Source: Mesostigma viride
Taxonomy: Eukaryota > Streptophyta > Mesostigmatophyceae > Mesostigmatales > Mesostigmataceae
Reading direction: 5' to 3'
Assembly (NCBI GenBank): GCA_009746045.1
Contig: RPFO01000026.1
Span: forward strand, 4,950,649 to 5,001,536
DNA: 50,888 nucleotides
A model generated the notes under the pieces. It did no database searches. It was given only the letters and a program-made list of their open reading frames with translations, and was not told where the DNA came from. Position numbers and translations under genes: made by a program. Shown in pieces: positions 38,957-50,888 of this stretch. Each line of letters opens with the position of its first letter. Position 1 is the stretch's first letter.

Positions 38957-41900
38957 TGACACTTGAGCTCCCAAGAAAACCAGCATTTGATTGAAAACAA
39001 TGAGTAGAGCCCCTGCCAAAGGCAGGTTTAAGTAGTCATCTCGTCTCCCTCGCATGCAGGAGCAAGAGCCCCCCAAGGGTGGGATGGGTGGGAAGAAACA
39101 ATTACGGGTCACAACCCGCCGACCATGCTTATCAAGCCTACCGTCAAAATGGAAAACGGCAAAACCAGAAATATCCTAACGCTGACAATTTAATAATTCA
39201 GCCAGCCAGCTCATCTGTCACACGTCTGAGCTGTCAGGCCATGTGTACTCTTCGAATGCAACCCTGAACACACTACCCAACCAAGCAGCACACCAATCAA
39301 TTGGTGAGTGCTGGTTACATCAGATTTTATTACAGCTTTTTGACGCAACTTCCGTCAGCATTCAACACATGGCCGGCCGTTCAAACAAACGGCGCCTGAC
39401 TTACAAAAGGCAAAGCTAGTTGCCAGTAGGATTCCCCAGTAAACAACAAGCCGTCCCCATTCGTCTTTAACAAGCCTTTCTGCATGTACAGCCACAAGGT
39501 TGTGGCGGCCCTTTCTTTCCCGCATGCTGTTTAATAAACTATTTTCAGAGAAATCCGATTATGACACTTGAGCTCCCAAGAAAACCAGCATTTGATTGAA
39601 AACAATGAGTAGAGCCCCTGCCAAAGGCAGGTTTAAGTAGTCATCTCGTCTCCCTCGCATGCAGGAGCAAGAGCCCCCCGATCCACCCCAGTCCCTGGCG
39701 CCATTACCCTCCTCCCCCGCACTGTCGCCGCTCAGGAAACAAAACTTGATAGGATCACTGTTGCCCCAATAACAGTGAACAAAGAAAAGGAGAAGACCCC
39801 CCCCCTCTTCCGAGCAGCCTCGAGGGTAGCCGCTTCCATAAAAGACCACAAAGTGGGGCGTGTCGCAACATCTCCTTCATGGCGACTCAGCCCGCACAAG
39901 GCTATAATAACCCCCTAAGGGGCCCGACAATAAAAGGTTAGCGAATCCGCGGAGCCGCCTCAGCAAAATATTATTCCGGATAAAAACCCAGAAAATTCGC
40001 ATTCCGACGCCACCAGGGTTTGAACCGCTACCTGCCGGGTGCTGAGCAGGGAGAGACGACAAGGCCAGGCACTGCCACTGCCAGCCGAGACGCCTTTCCG
40101 ATACTCGGTTCCTTTTGTGGGAATTTTGCAAATATATTTTCTTCCGGAACGCAAGAAATTAGCCGGCCGCGCGTCACCCTTATATCCCTCGCTGGCCCAT
40201 AATAACAAAAAAGGGCCGCGCACCAAGCCGAAGGCAGCGCCATGCAGCGCCCTAGGCGGTGGGCCGCTGACTGACTACCAGCGCAGTCTCATGGAATCCA
40301 AAGTAATCTATTGACCTTCGCACAGTTTCCGCATCAGCTGCGGACTTCTTAGTCGACATGATTGGCTCCGCTGCTGGAATTACCAGCAGCCGGGGCGGGG
40401 CGCCCAGCCCACTTTCTATGACCACCGAGACGCTGCCCAGCAAGGTGCCAACCAGAACCACTTGGCACATTGGTAACGCGAAATTTCCGTTCCGTTCAAA
40501 CCGCCCCTACCTGCCGTGAAGTCGCAAAGCCCGCGACTTCATAGCAGGCAAGGACGGGGTCTTTGCCTAATTTTCTTTAGCCCCGCCGCCATAGCAGCGA
40601 GACCGCTCATACTGCTTCAGTGAGCACATTCAAAGAAACAATTACGGGTCACAACCCGCCGACCATGCTTATCAAGCCTACCGTCAAAATGGAAAACGGC
40701 AAAACCAGAAATATCCTAACGCTGACAATTTAATAATTCAGCCAGCCAGCTCATCTGTCACACGTCTGAGCTGTCAGGCCATGTGTACTCTTCGAATGCA
40801 ACCCTGAACACACTACCCAACCAAGCAGCACACCAATCAATTGGTGAGTGCTGGTTACATCAGATTTTATTACAGCTTTTTGACGCAACTTCCGTCAGCA
40901 TTCAACACATGGCCGGCCGTTCAAACAAACGGCGCCTGACTTACAAAAGGCAAAGCTAGTTGCCAGTAGGATTCCCCAGTAAACAACAAGCCGTCCCCAT
41001 TTGTCTAACAAGCCTTTCTGCATGTACAGCCACAAGGTTGTGGCGGCCCTTTCTTTCCCGCATGCTGTTTAACCCCTAAATGGGCAGAAATACTGCCGAT
41101 GCATCGGCTGTAACTTCACAATTTTGCAAACCAGATGCCATCCAACCCACCCATATCCAATGGCTGTCCTTGGGGGCCAAGCATGTCCATGAGTTGCCCT
41201 TCGGGTTGGTATATCACAACCTTACATATATGCAGGGTAGGCCATGTATAACTGCCGTCAAAGTCAGGGGGGTCAAGACGAGCGTTTTCATTTTTGGTAG
41301 AATGTGCATTTTGAATTATGTTGTAAGAGCTAGGCACCGACCACTTCAGGGATGATAAACAATTAGTTGCTGAACAGTTTGAGCCATTGGGGTCATCATT
41401 TGGGTGGGTATACCAGCAGTTACACCCAGTACAGCCCATAGGGGTACCGTTGGTAAAAAGCAACCAAGGGGGTAGGAGTGGGCATACTACCTACTAATAC
41501 CTACTAATATGGCCCCCAACCATGCCACATAATACATTTCCCTTCCACAATGATGGGGAAACATAACTGCATCATCACACTGCCCTTACATGGCACCTAT
41601 GTGCAGGTGCCACCTTGTCCATGCACGTAGGTAGCGTGGTACGGATACCCTACGCAAGGCATGCATTCTAGGAGGCAGCCACCAACAAACTAGTGATTTT
41701 AAGCCTATTTCAGCTTGCCCTAGCAAGGATAAACTAGGCCTAAGCTGCTATAGCTTGCCAGGTGATGGCCAGCACACCTGGTGGCACATGCTGACAATGG
41801 GAAGCTTCTACTCACCGGTTACATGCTTGATGATGCCACAGAGACCAGCCAACTGCCTCACACTCATGCAATATGTGTGTGGGAAATGTATAACAAACAT

Positions 41901-42800
41901 ATATGGAGGTATTCAAACCCATACAGCCTCTAAAACTTTTCACCATCACCCTGTGGCAGGTCAACTGACTGAGGGAAGCATCTAAGAAGGGTGTTTTAGA
42001 AAGGGGCCAGGCCAGGGTCAAGAAAGAGCATGAATAATGCAAAAAGAATGTGCTACACAAGCTAGAACGTATATATAAACGTCAAACATCGATAGGAAAA
42101 CGATGCTTAAGCTTTACCAGACATGGATGGCGTTACCTTGGCCCAGGCGGTGGCCGCAAAATGGCGCATTTCGGCACACCAAAGTTGTGCAGCATGGTCG
42201 CTGGATTCGGCGATTTCTGGCCACCCTTGCACGTTTACGACTACTATGTATCATAACAAGTACAAAGAAACCAATATATCCTTTGAAATACGCCGGAAAG
42301 GTATTGCTGTCAACGTTTCTATCGTCCGGCCTGATCGCAGTTTTTTCCAGCAAGAACGCTGCCGACACCTATCAAATGGCATTCCCGCGAACCAAAAATT
42401 GGCCTGTATCATCTTTAGGACGTATAAAATCAATTTCCTGAGTTTGGTCAGAAGATTCGAACGAAAACGTAAATGCCATGCGTGGGCGCAAGCCGCCATG
42501 GCCAGGTCGTCGTTTTCCGGAATGCACGTTGTACGTGAAAAAGTACCCTGACCCCTAGTACTTTGACCGGCCAGAACACCTCTATAACTTTGTCAGAAGT
42601 ATGCAAACCCTAGTACCATGCTGTGAGGAAAATTATAAACTTTCGATCTTCTCAGCTAAACGTTTCCTAATTCTCAATAGTTTTCGCGGCATTTGGTCCC
42701 CCGAGAAGGGGCCGACGTGTCGGCTGTAACTCAGTTTTTGGCGGAAAATCGGCAGCCAGACCATTTAGGGGTTAATAAACTATTTTCAGAGAAATCCGAT
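38957..42800 (-). mobile_element. Split-direct-repeat (PAT/TOC1-like) element, copy 2, with nested TTAA element
   Basis: Nearly identical to 18318-20455: A1 at 38957-39073, G-quadruplex linker at 39077-39092, B1 to 39561, A2 from 39562, internal, then B2 from about 40633. B2 is broken at TTAA (41069-41072) by a 1699-bp element and resumes at 42776. Differences from copy 1 are a few substitutions and 1-3-bp indels. It starts directly after the CCCCGATT end of the second-family element. The right flank begins ATGTCC, matching the site where the second-family element starts on the left (36993), so both inserted at one ATGTCC target. Confidence 0.8.
41073..42771. mobile_element. Non-autonomous piggyBac-like element (TTAA target duplication)
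   Basis: Flanked by TTAA on both sides (41069-41072, 42772-42775). Perfect 11-bp terminal inverted repeats CCCCTAAATGG / CCATTTAGGGG. Near each end is a small palindrome (GCCGATGCATCGGC and GCCGACGTGTCGGC) followed by TGTAACT, in direct orientation. TTAA duplication with CCC-starting ends is typical of piggyBac. Internal frames (for example 42103-42441 and the Cys-rich minus frame 41116-41463) do not look like a transposase, so it is presumably mobilised in trans. Confidence 0.85.
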
Positions 42801-42829
42801 AATGTCCTAAGAAAGGAAAACAATTTAAA

Positions 42830-43138
42830 TCAATCCTTTTTAACAACAGTAATGGATAGGGAACCGAACTCTAAGGTGAGAGGCGTATCTAAGCTAGATG
42901 AGGATGCAGCCCGTTTAGGGGGAGACGAAGGAGGGGTAGCAAAATCTAGAGCTTCTACAGGAGGACGACCATGAGGAGTAGTACGTACATGTAGGCCTAA
43001 ATCTGATACACTATGGTCTATAAGGAATTGTTGGGCTAAATGCAACGTGCGGTTTGAGGCAGGGGAAAACATGCGTGGACGATAGGAATTATAGCACCGG
43101 CGGGCTTCAAAGTGCCGGACGGCAGGCGGTACCACCAT
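42830..43138 (-). pseudogene. ORF0 tail of second Ty3 element, running into satellite
   Basis: Minus-strand frame of 103 codons. The segment NRTLHLAQQFLIDHS and the following GLHVRTT parallels the ORF0 tail at the window start (NTLAEADQFIRDN... GLHQTRR), so it is a viroplasmin-type ORF0. It precedes gag of the same strand, with the two split-repeat elements in between. Upstream codons (43041-43138) lie inside the first satellite unit; an in-frame TAG in the satellite follows 27 nt further up. Either the satellite captured this segment or the array replaced the gene's 5' part. Confidence 0.55.
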
Positions 43139-46100
43139 TCCGTGGCAGCTTGGCTCAGTTTGCTACCGGCTGGCACACGTTTTCAGTGAATTTTGGGCTC
43201 CAGATTTAAATGCAACGTGCGGTTTGAGGCAGGGGAAAACATGCGTGGACGATAGGAATTATAGCACCGGCGGGCTTCAAAGTGCCGGACGGCAGGCGGT
43301 ACCACCATTCCGTGGCAGCTTGGCTCAGTTTGCTACCGGCTGGCACACGTTTTCAGTGAATTTTGGGCTCCAGATTTAAATGCAACGTGCGGTTTGAGGC
43401 AGGGGAAAACATGCGTGGACGATAGGAATTATAGCACCGGCGGGCTTCAAAGTGCCGGACGGCAGGCGGTACCACCATTCCGTGGCAGCTTGGCTCAGTT
43501 TGCTACCGGCTGGCACACGTTTTCAGTGAATTTTGGGCTCCAGATTTAAATGCAACGTGCGGTTTGAGGCAGGGGAAAACATGCGTGGACGATAGGAATT
43601 ATAGCACCGGCGGGCTTCAAAGTGCCGGACGGCAGGCGGTACCACCATTCCGTGGCAGCTTGGCTCAGTTTGCTACCGGCTGGCACACGTTTTCAGTGAA
43701 TTTTGGGCTCCAGATTTAAATGCAACGTGCGGTTTGAGGCAGGGGAAAACATGCGTGGACGATAGGAATTATAGCACCGGCGGGCTTCAAAGTGCCGGAC
43801 GGCAGGCGGTACCACCATTCCGTGGCAGCTTGGCCCAGTTTGCTACCGGCTGGCACACGTTTTCAGTGAATTTTGGGCTCCAGATTTAAATGCAACGTGC
43901 GGTTTGAGGCAGGGGAAAACATGCGTGGACGATAGGAATTATAGCACCGGCGGGCTTCAAAGTGCCGGACGGCAGGCGGTACCACCATTCCGTGGCAGCT
44001 TGGCTCAGTTTGCTACCGGCTGGCACACGTTTTCAGTGAATTTTGGGCTCCAGATTTAAATGCAACGTGCGGTTTGAGGCAGGGGAAAACATGCGTGGAC
44101 GATAGGAATTATAGCACCGGCGGGCTTCAAAGTGCCGGACGGCAGGCGGTACCACCATTCCGTGGCAGCTTGGCCCAGTTTGCTACCGGCTGGCACACGT
44201 TTTCAGTGAATTTTGGGCTCCAGATTTAAATGCAACGTGCGGTTTGAGGCAGGGGAAAACATGCGTGGACGATAGGAATTATAGCACCGGCGGGCTTCAA
44301 AGTGCCGGACGGCAGGCGGTACCACCATTCCGTGGCAGCTTGGCCCAGTTTGCTACCGGCTGGCACACGTTTTCAGTGAATTTTGGGCTCCAGATTTAAA
44401 TGCAACGTGCGGTTTGAGGCAGGGGAAAACATGCGTGGACGATAGGAATTATAGCACCGGCGGGCTTCAAAGTGCCGGACGGCAGGCGGTACCACCATTC
44501 CGTGGCAGCTTGGCCCAGTTTGCTACCGGCTGGCACACGTTTTCAGTGAATTTTGGGCTCCAGATTTAAATGCAACGTGCGGTTTGAGGCAGGGGAAAAC
44601 ATGCGTGGACGATAGGAATTATAGCACCGGCGGGCTTCAAAGTGCCGGACGGCAGGCGGTACCACCATTCCGTGGCAGCTTGGCCCAGTTTGCTACCGGC
44701 TGGCACACGTTTTCAGTGAATTTTGGGCTCCAGATTTAAATGCAACGTGCGGTTTGAGGCAGGGGAAAACATGCGTGGACGATAGGAATTATAGCACCGG
44801 CGGGCTTCAAAGTGCCGGACGGCAGGCGGTACCACCATTCCGTGGCAGCTTGGCCCAGTTTGCTACCGGCTGGCACACGTTTTCAGTGAATTTTGGGCTC
44901 CAGATTTAAATGCAACGTGCGGTTTGAGGCAGGGGAAAACATGCGTGGACGATAGGAATTATAGCACCGGCGGGCTTCAAAGTGCCGGACGGCAGGCGGT
45001 ACCACCATTCCGTGGCAGCTTGGCCCAGTTTGCTACCGGCTGGCACACGTTTTCAGTGAATTTTGGGCTCCAGATTTAAATGCAACGTGCGGTTTGAGGC
45101 AGGGGAAAACATGCGTGGACGATAGGAATTATAGCACCGGCGGGCTTCAAAGTGCCGGACGGCAGGCGGTACCACCATTCCGTGGCAGCTTGGCCCAGTT
45201 TGCTACCGGCTGGCACACGTTTTCAGTGAATTTTGGGCTCCAGATTTAAATGCAACGTGCGGTTTGAGGCAGGGGAAAACATGCGTGGACGATAGGAATT
45301 ATAGCACCGGCGGGCTTCAAAGTGCCGGACGGCAGGCGGTACCACCATTCCGTGGCAGCTTGGCCCAGTTTGCTACCGGCTGGCACACGTTTTCAGTGAA
45401 TTTTGGGCTCCAGATTTAAATGCAACGTGCGGTTTGAGGCAGGGGAAAACATGCGTGGACGATAGGAATTATAGCACCGGCGGGCTTCAAAGTGCCGGAC
45501 GGCAGGCGGTACCACCATTCCGTGGCAGCTTGGCCCAGTTTGCTACCGGCTGGCACACGTTTTCAGTGAATTTTGGGCTCCAGATTTAAATGCAACGTGC
45601 GGTTTGAGGCAGGGGAAAACATGCGTGGACGATAGGAATTATAGCACCGGCGGGCTTCAAAGTGCCGGACGGCAGGCGGTACCACCATTCCGTGGCAGCT
45701 TGGCCCAGTTTGCTACCGGCTGGCACACGTTTTCAGTGAATTTTGGGCTCCAGATTTAAATGCAACGTGCGGTTTGAGGCAGGGGAAAACATGCGTGGAC
45801 GATAGGAATTATAGCACCGGCGGGCTTCAAAGTGCCGGACGGCAGGCGGTACCACCATTCCGTGGCAGCTTGGCCCAGTTTGCTACCGGCTGGCACACGT
45901 TTTCAGTGAATTTTGGGCTCCAGATTTAAATGCAACGTGCGGTTTGAGGCAGGGGAAAACATGCGTGGACGATAGGAATTATAGCACCGGCGGGCTTCAA
46001 AGTGCCGGACGGCAGGCGGTACCACCATTCCGTGGCAGCTTGGCCCAGTTTGCTACCGGCTGGCACACGTTTTCAGTGAATTTTGGGCTCCAGATTTAAA

Positions 46101-49100
46101 TGCAACGTGCGGTTTGAGGCAGGGGAAAACATGCGTGGACGATAGGAATTATAGCACCGGCGGGCTTCAAAGTGCCGGACGGCAGGCGGTACCACCATTC
46201 CGTGGCAGCTTGGCCCAGTTTGCTACCGGCTGGCACACGTTTTCAGTGAATTTTGGGCTCCAGATTTAAATGCAACGTGCGGTTTGAGGCAGGGGAAAAC
46301 ATGCGTGGACGATAGGAATTATAGCACCGGCGGGCTTCAAAGTGCCGGACGGCAGGCGGTACCACCATTCCGTGGCAGCTTGGCCCAGTTTGCTACCGGC
46401 TGGCACACGTTTTCAGTGAATTTTGGGCTCCAGATTTAAATGCAACGTGCGGTTTGAGGCAGGGGAAAACATGCGTGGACGATAGGAATTATAGCACCGG
46501 CGGGCTTCAAAGTGCCGGACGGCAGGCGGTACCACCATTCCGTGGCAGCTTGGCCCAGTTTGCTACCGGCTGGCACACGTTTTCAGTGAATTTTGGGCTC
46601 CAGATTTAAATGCAACGTGCGGTTTGAGGCAGGGGAAAACATGCGTGGACGATAGGAATTATAGCACCGGCGGGCTTCAAAGTGCCGGACGGCAGGCGGT
46701 ACCACCATTCCGTGGCAGCTTGGCCCAGTTTGCTACCGGCTGGCACACGTTTTCAGTGAATTTTGGGCTCCAGATTTAAATGCAACGTGCGGTTTGAGGC
46801 AGGGGAAAACATGCGTGGACGATAGGAATTATAGCACCGGCGGGCTTCAAAGTGCCGGACGGCAGGCGGTACCACCATTCCGTGGCAGCTTGGCCCAGTT
46901 TGCTACCGGCTGGCACACGTTTTCAGTGAATTTTGGGCTCCAGATTTAAATGCAACGTGCGGTTTGAGGCAGGGGAAAACATGCGTGGACGATAGGAATT
47001 ATAGCACCGGCGGGCTTCAAAGTGCCGGACGGCAGGCGGTACCACCATTCCGTGGCAGCTTGGCCCAGTTTGCTACCGGCTGGCACACGTTTTCAGTGAA
47101 TTTTGGGCTCCAGATTTAAATGCAACGTGCGGTTTGAGGCAGGGGAAAACATGCGTGGACGATAGGAATTATAGCACCGGCGGGCTTCAAAGTGCCGGAC
47201 GGCAGGCGGTACCACCATTCCGTGGCAGCTTGGCCCAGTTTGCTACCGGCTGGCACACGTTTTCAGTGAATTTTGGGCTCCAGATTTAAATGCAACGTGC
47301 GGTTTGAGGCAGGGGAAAACATGCGTGGACGATAGGAATTATAGCACCGGCGGGCTTCAAAGTGCCGGACGGCAGGCGGTACCACCATTCCGTGGCAGCT
47401 TGGCCCAGTTTGCTACCGGCTGGCACACGTTTTCAGTGAATTTTGGGCTCCAGATTTAAATGCAACGTGCGGTTTGAGGCAGGGGAAAACATGCGTGGAC
47501 GATAGGAATTATAGCACCGGCGGGCTTCAAAGTGCCGGACGGCAGGCGGTACCACCATTCCGTGGCAGCTTGGCCCAGTTTGCTACCGGCTGGCACACGT
47601 TTTCAGTGAATTTTGGGCTCCAGATTTAAATGCAACGTGCGGTTTGAGGCAGGGGAAAACATGCGTGGACGATAGGAATTATAGCACCGGCGGGCTTCAA
47701 AGTGCCGGACGGCAGGCGGTACCACCATTCCGTGGCAGCTTGGCCCAGTTTGCTACCGGCTGGCACACGTTTTCAGTGAATTTTGGGCTCCAGATTTAAA
47801 TGCAACGTGCGGTTTGAGGCAGGGGAAAACATGCGTGGACGATAGGAATTATAGCACCGGCGGGCTTCAAAGTGCCGGACGGCAGGCGGTACCACCATTC
47901 CGTGGCAGCTTGGCCCAGTTTGCTACCGGCTGGCACACGTTTTCAGTGAATTTTGGGCTCCAGATTTAAATGCAACGTGCGGTTTGAGGCAGGGGAAAAC
48001 ATGCGTGGACGATAGGAATTATAGCACCGGCGGGCTTCAAAGTGCCGGACGGCAGGCGGTACCACCATTCCGTGGCAGCTTGGCCCAGTTTGCTACCGGC
48101 TGGCACACGTTTTCAGTGAATTTTGGGCTCCAGATTTAAATGCAACGTGCGGTTTGAGGCAGGGGAAAACATGCGTGGACGATAGGAATTATAGCACCGG
48201 CGGGCTTCAAAGTGCCGGACGGCAGGCGGTACCACCATTCCGTGGCAGCTTGGCCCAGTTTGCTACCGGCTGGCACACGTTTTCAGTGAATTTTGGGCTC
48301 CAGATTTAAATGCAACGTGCGGTTTGAGGCAGGGGAAAACATGCGTGGACGATAGGAATTATAGCACCGGCGGGCTTCAAAGTGCCGGACGGCAGGCGGT
48401 ACCACCATTCCGTGGCAGCTTGGCCCAGTTTGCTACCGGCTGGCACACGTTTTCAGTGAATTTTGGGCTCCAGATTTAAATGCAACGTGCGGTTTGAGGC
48501 AGGGGAAAACATGCGTGGACGATAGGAATTATAGCACCGGCGGGCTTCAAAGTGCCGGACGGCAGGCGGTACCACCATTCCGTGGCAGCTTGGCCCAGTT
48601 TGCTACCGGCTGGCACACGTTTTCAGTGAATTTTGGGCTCCAGATTTAAATGCAACGTGCGGTTTGAGGCAGGGGAAAACATGCGTGGACGATAGGAATT
48701 ATAGCACCGGCGGGCTTCAAAGTGCCGGACGGCAGGCGGTACCACCATTCCGTGGCAGCTTGGCCCAGTTTGCTACCGGCTGGCACACGTTTTCAGTGAA
48801 TTTTGGGCTCCAGATTTAAATGCAACGTGCGGTTTGAGGCAGGGGAAAACATGCGTGGACGATAGGAATTATAGCACCGGCGGGCTTCAAAGTGCCGGAC
48901 GGCAGGCGGTACCACCATTCCGTGGCAGCTTGGCCCAGTTTGCTACCGGCTGGCACACGTTTTCAGTGAATTTTGGGCTCCAGATTTAAATGCAACGTGC
49001 GGTTTGAGGCAGGGGAAAACATGCGTGGACGATAGGAATTATAGCACCGGCGGGCTTCAAAGTGCCGGACGGCAGGCGGTACCACCATTCCGTGGCAGCT

Positions 49101-50888
49101 TGGCCCAGTTTGCTACCGGCTGGCACACGTTTTCAGTGAATTTTGGGCTCCAGATTTAAATGCAACGTGCGGTTTGAGGCAGGGGAAAACATGCGTGGAC
49201 GATAGGAATTATAGCACCGGCGGGCTTCAAAGTGCCGGACGGCAGGCGGTACCACCATTCCGTGGCAGCTTGGCCCAGTTTGCTACCGGCTGGCACACGT
49301 TTTCAGTGAATTTTGGGCTCCAGATTTAAATGCAACGTGCGGTTTGAGGCAGGGGAAAACATGCGTGGACGATAGGAATTATAGCACCGGCGGGCTTCAA
49401 AGTGCCGGACGGCAGGCGGTACCACCATTCCGTGGCAGCTTGGCCCAGTTTGCTACCGGCTGGCACACGTTTTCAGTGAATTTTGGGCTCCAGATTTAAA
49501 TGCAACGTGCGGTTTGAGGCAGGGGAAAACATGCGTGGACGATAGGAATTATAGCACCGGCGGGCTTCAAAGTGCCGGACGGCAGGCGGTACCACCATTC
49601 CGTGGCAGCTTGGCCCAGTTTGCTACCGGCTGGCACACGTTTTCAGTGAATTTTGGGCTCCAGATTTAAATGCAACGTGCGGTTTGAGGCAGGGGAAAAC
49701 ATGCGTGGACGATAGGAATTATAGCACCGGCGGGCTTCAAAGTGCCGGACGGCAGGCGGTACCACCATTCCGTGGCAGCTTGGCCCAGTTTGCTACCGGC
49801 TGGCACACGTTTTCAGTGAATTTTGGGCTCCAGATTTAAATGCAACGTGCGGTTTGAGGCAGGGGAAAACATGCGTGGACGATAGGAATTATAGCACCGG
49901 CGGGCTTCAAAGTGCCGGACGGCAGGCGGTACCACCATTCCGTGGCAGCTTGGCCCAGTTTGCTACCGGCTGGCACACGTTTTCAGTGAATTTTGGGCTC
50001 CAGATTTAAATGCAACGTGCGGTTTGAGGCAGGGGAAAACATGCGTGGACGATAGGAATTATAGCACCGGCGGGCTTCAAAGTGCCGGACGGCAGGCGGT
50101 ACCACCATTCCGTGGCAGCTTGGCCCAGTTTGCTACCGGCTGGCACACGTTTTCAGTGAATTTTGGGCTCCAGATTTAAATGCAACGTGCGGTTTGAGGC
50201 AGGGGAAAACATGCGTGGACGATAGGAATTATAGCACCGGCGGGCTTCAAAGTGCCGGACGGCAGGCGGTACCACCATTCCGTGGCAGCTTGGCCCAGTT
50301 TGCTACCGGCTGGCACACGTTTTCAGTGAATTTTGGGCTCCAGATTTAAATGCAACGTGCGGTTTGAGGCAGGGGAAAACATGCGTGGACGATAGGAATT
50401 ATAGCACCGGCGGGCTTCAAAGTGCCGGACGGCAGGCGGTACCACCATTCCGTGGCAGCTTGGCCCAGTTTGCTACCGGCTGGCACACGTTTTCAGTGAA
50501 TTTTGGGCTCCAGATTTAAATGCAACGTGCGGTTTGAGGCAGGGGAAAACATGCGTGGACGATAGGAATTATAGCACCGGCGGGCTTCAAAGTGCCGGAC
50601 GGCAGGCGGTACCACCATTCCGTGGCAGCTTGGCCCAGTTTGCTACCGGCTGGCACACGTTTTCAGTGAATTTTGGGCTCCAGATTTAAATGCAACGTGC
50701 GGTTTGAGGCAGGGGAAAACATGCGTGGACGATAGGAATTATAGCACCGGCGGGCTTCAAAGTGCCGGACGGCAGGCGGTACCACCATTCCGTGGCAGCT
50801 TGGCCCAGTTTGCTACCGGCTGGCACACGTTTTCAGTGAATTTTGGGCTCCAGATTTAAATGCAACGTGCGGTTTGAGGCAGGGGAAA
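43041..50888. repeat. 170-bp satellite array, at least 46 copies, continues past window
   Basis: Units begin TGCAACGTGC at 43041, 43211, 43381 and every 170 bp to 50861; 46 full copies and a 28-bp partial. Units look identical except for one site: GGCTCAG in copies 1-4 and 6, GGCCCAG in copy 5 and from copy 7 on. The length is close to one nucleosome repeat, as in many centromeric satellites. Open frames in it are repeats of short shadows and not genes. Confidence 0.97.

Larger units (their letters stand above)
30258..43138 (-). mobile_element. Second Ty3 element, truncated and heavily nested
   Basis: Minus-strand order from right to left: ORF0 tail, gag, protease, RT and the start of RNase H, ending abruptly at about 30258; RNase H remainder, integrase and LTRs are not present. 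Proteins are related to those of the first Ty3 element but diverged. Insertions within it: a split-repeat pair (36993-42800) carrying a TTAA element, a gag-only LTR element (33241-36070) and a short retroposon (31044-31174). The right end is replaced by the satellite array. Confidence 0.85.

Noticed and set aside
42103-42551. Protein-coding ORFs inside the TTAA element
   Set aside because: Low coding quality, overlapping frames and no transposase motif.
43041-50888. CRISPR-like array
   Set aside because: The repeats are head-to-tail 170-bp units with no unique spacers, in a eukaryotic context.

Overview
This 50.9-kb window looks like a repeat-rich, heterochromatin-like piece of a eukaryotic nuclear genome, most likely a green alga or a related photosynthetic protist. 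The reasons are a Ty3 chromovirus with a C-terminal chromodomain, Ty1/copia elements, a short degenerate run of plant-type telomere repeat (TTTAGGG), non-autonomous elements with the split direct repeats of tyrosine-recombinase (PAT/TOC1-like) retrotransposons, and a decayed DNA-virus insertion of the polinton-like/virophage kind. No ordinary host gene, rRNA or tRNA could be supported. The lineage is an inference.

Layout. (1) 1-17817: a large + strand Ty3 chromovirus, cut by the left edge. Its order is viroplasmin-domain ORF0, gag, protease, RT-RNase H, integrase-chromodomain, an extra 734-codon ORF, polypurine tract and 3' LTR. A minus-strand copia-like element (3725-11385, TSD CCACC) sits inside its RT. 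(2) 17818-27012: an endogenous viral block with a truncated gene, a coiled-coil gene, a packaging ATPase, an AT-hook ORF, a tyrosine recombinase, and a primase joined to a herpes-ori-binding-type SF2 helicase. The coiled-coil gene is split by a split-direct-repeat element (18318-20455). Six hairpin repeats follow (27159-27753). (3) 27754-30257: non-coding sequence with telomere-like repeats, a short retroposon and a worn ~178-bp tandem repeat. (4) 30258-43138: a minus-strand Ty3 element with a truncated 3' part, hit by a short retroposon (12-bp TSD), a gag-only LTR element with apparently identical LTRs (TSD GACTT), two abutting split-direct-repeat elements and a TTAA-flanked piggyBac-like element. 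(5) 43041-50888: at least 46 copies of a nearly invariant 170-bp satellite running off the right edge. It begins inside ORF0 of the second Ty3 element.

How the parts relate. Insertions are nested, so order can be read. The viral block is older than the Ty3 and split-repeat insertions that interrupt it, and the gag-only element, the copia element and the satellite expansion look recent. The viral genes form a plausible integration, replication and packaging set, but no capsid gene is visible; it may lie left of the Ty3 insertion, outside the window. Several coding regions carry single-base frame breaks, often in homopolymers, so assembly error must be separated from decay.
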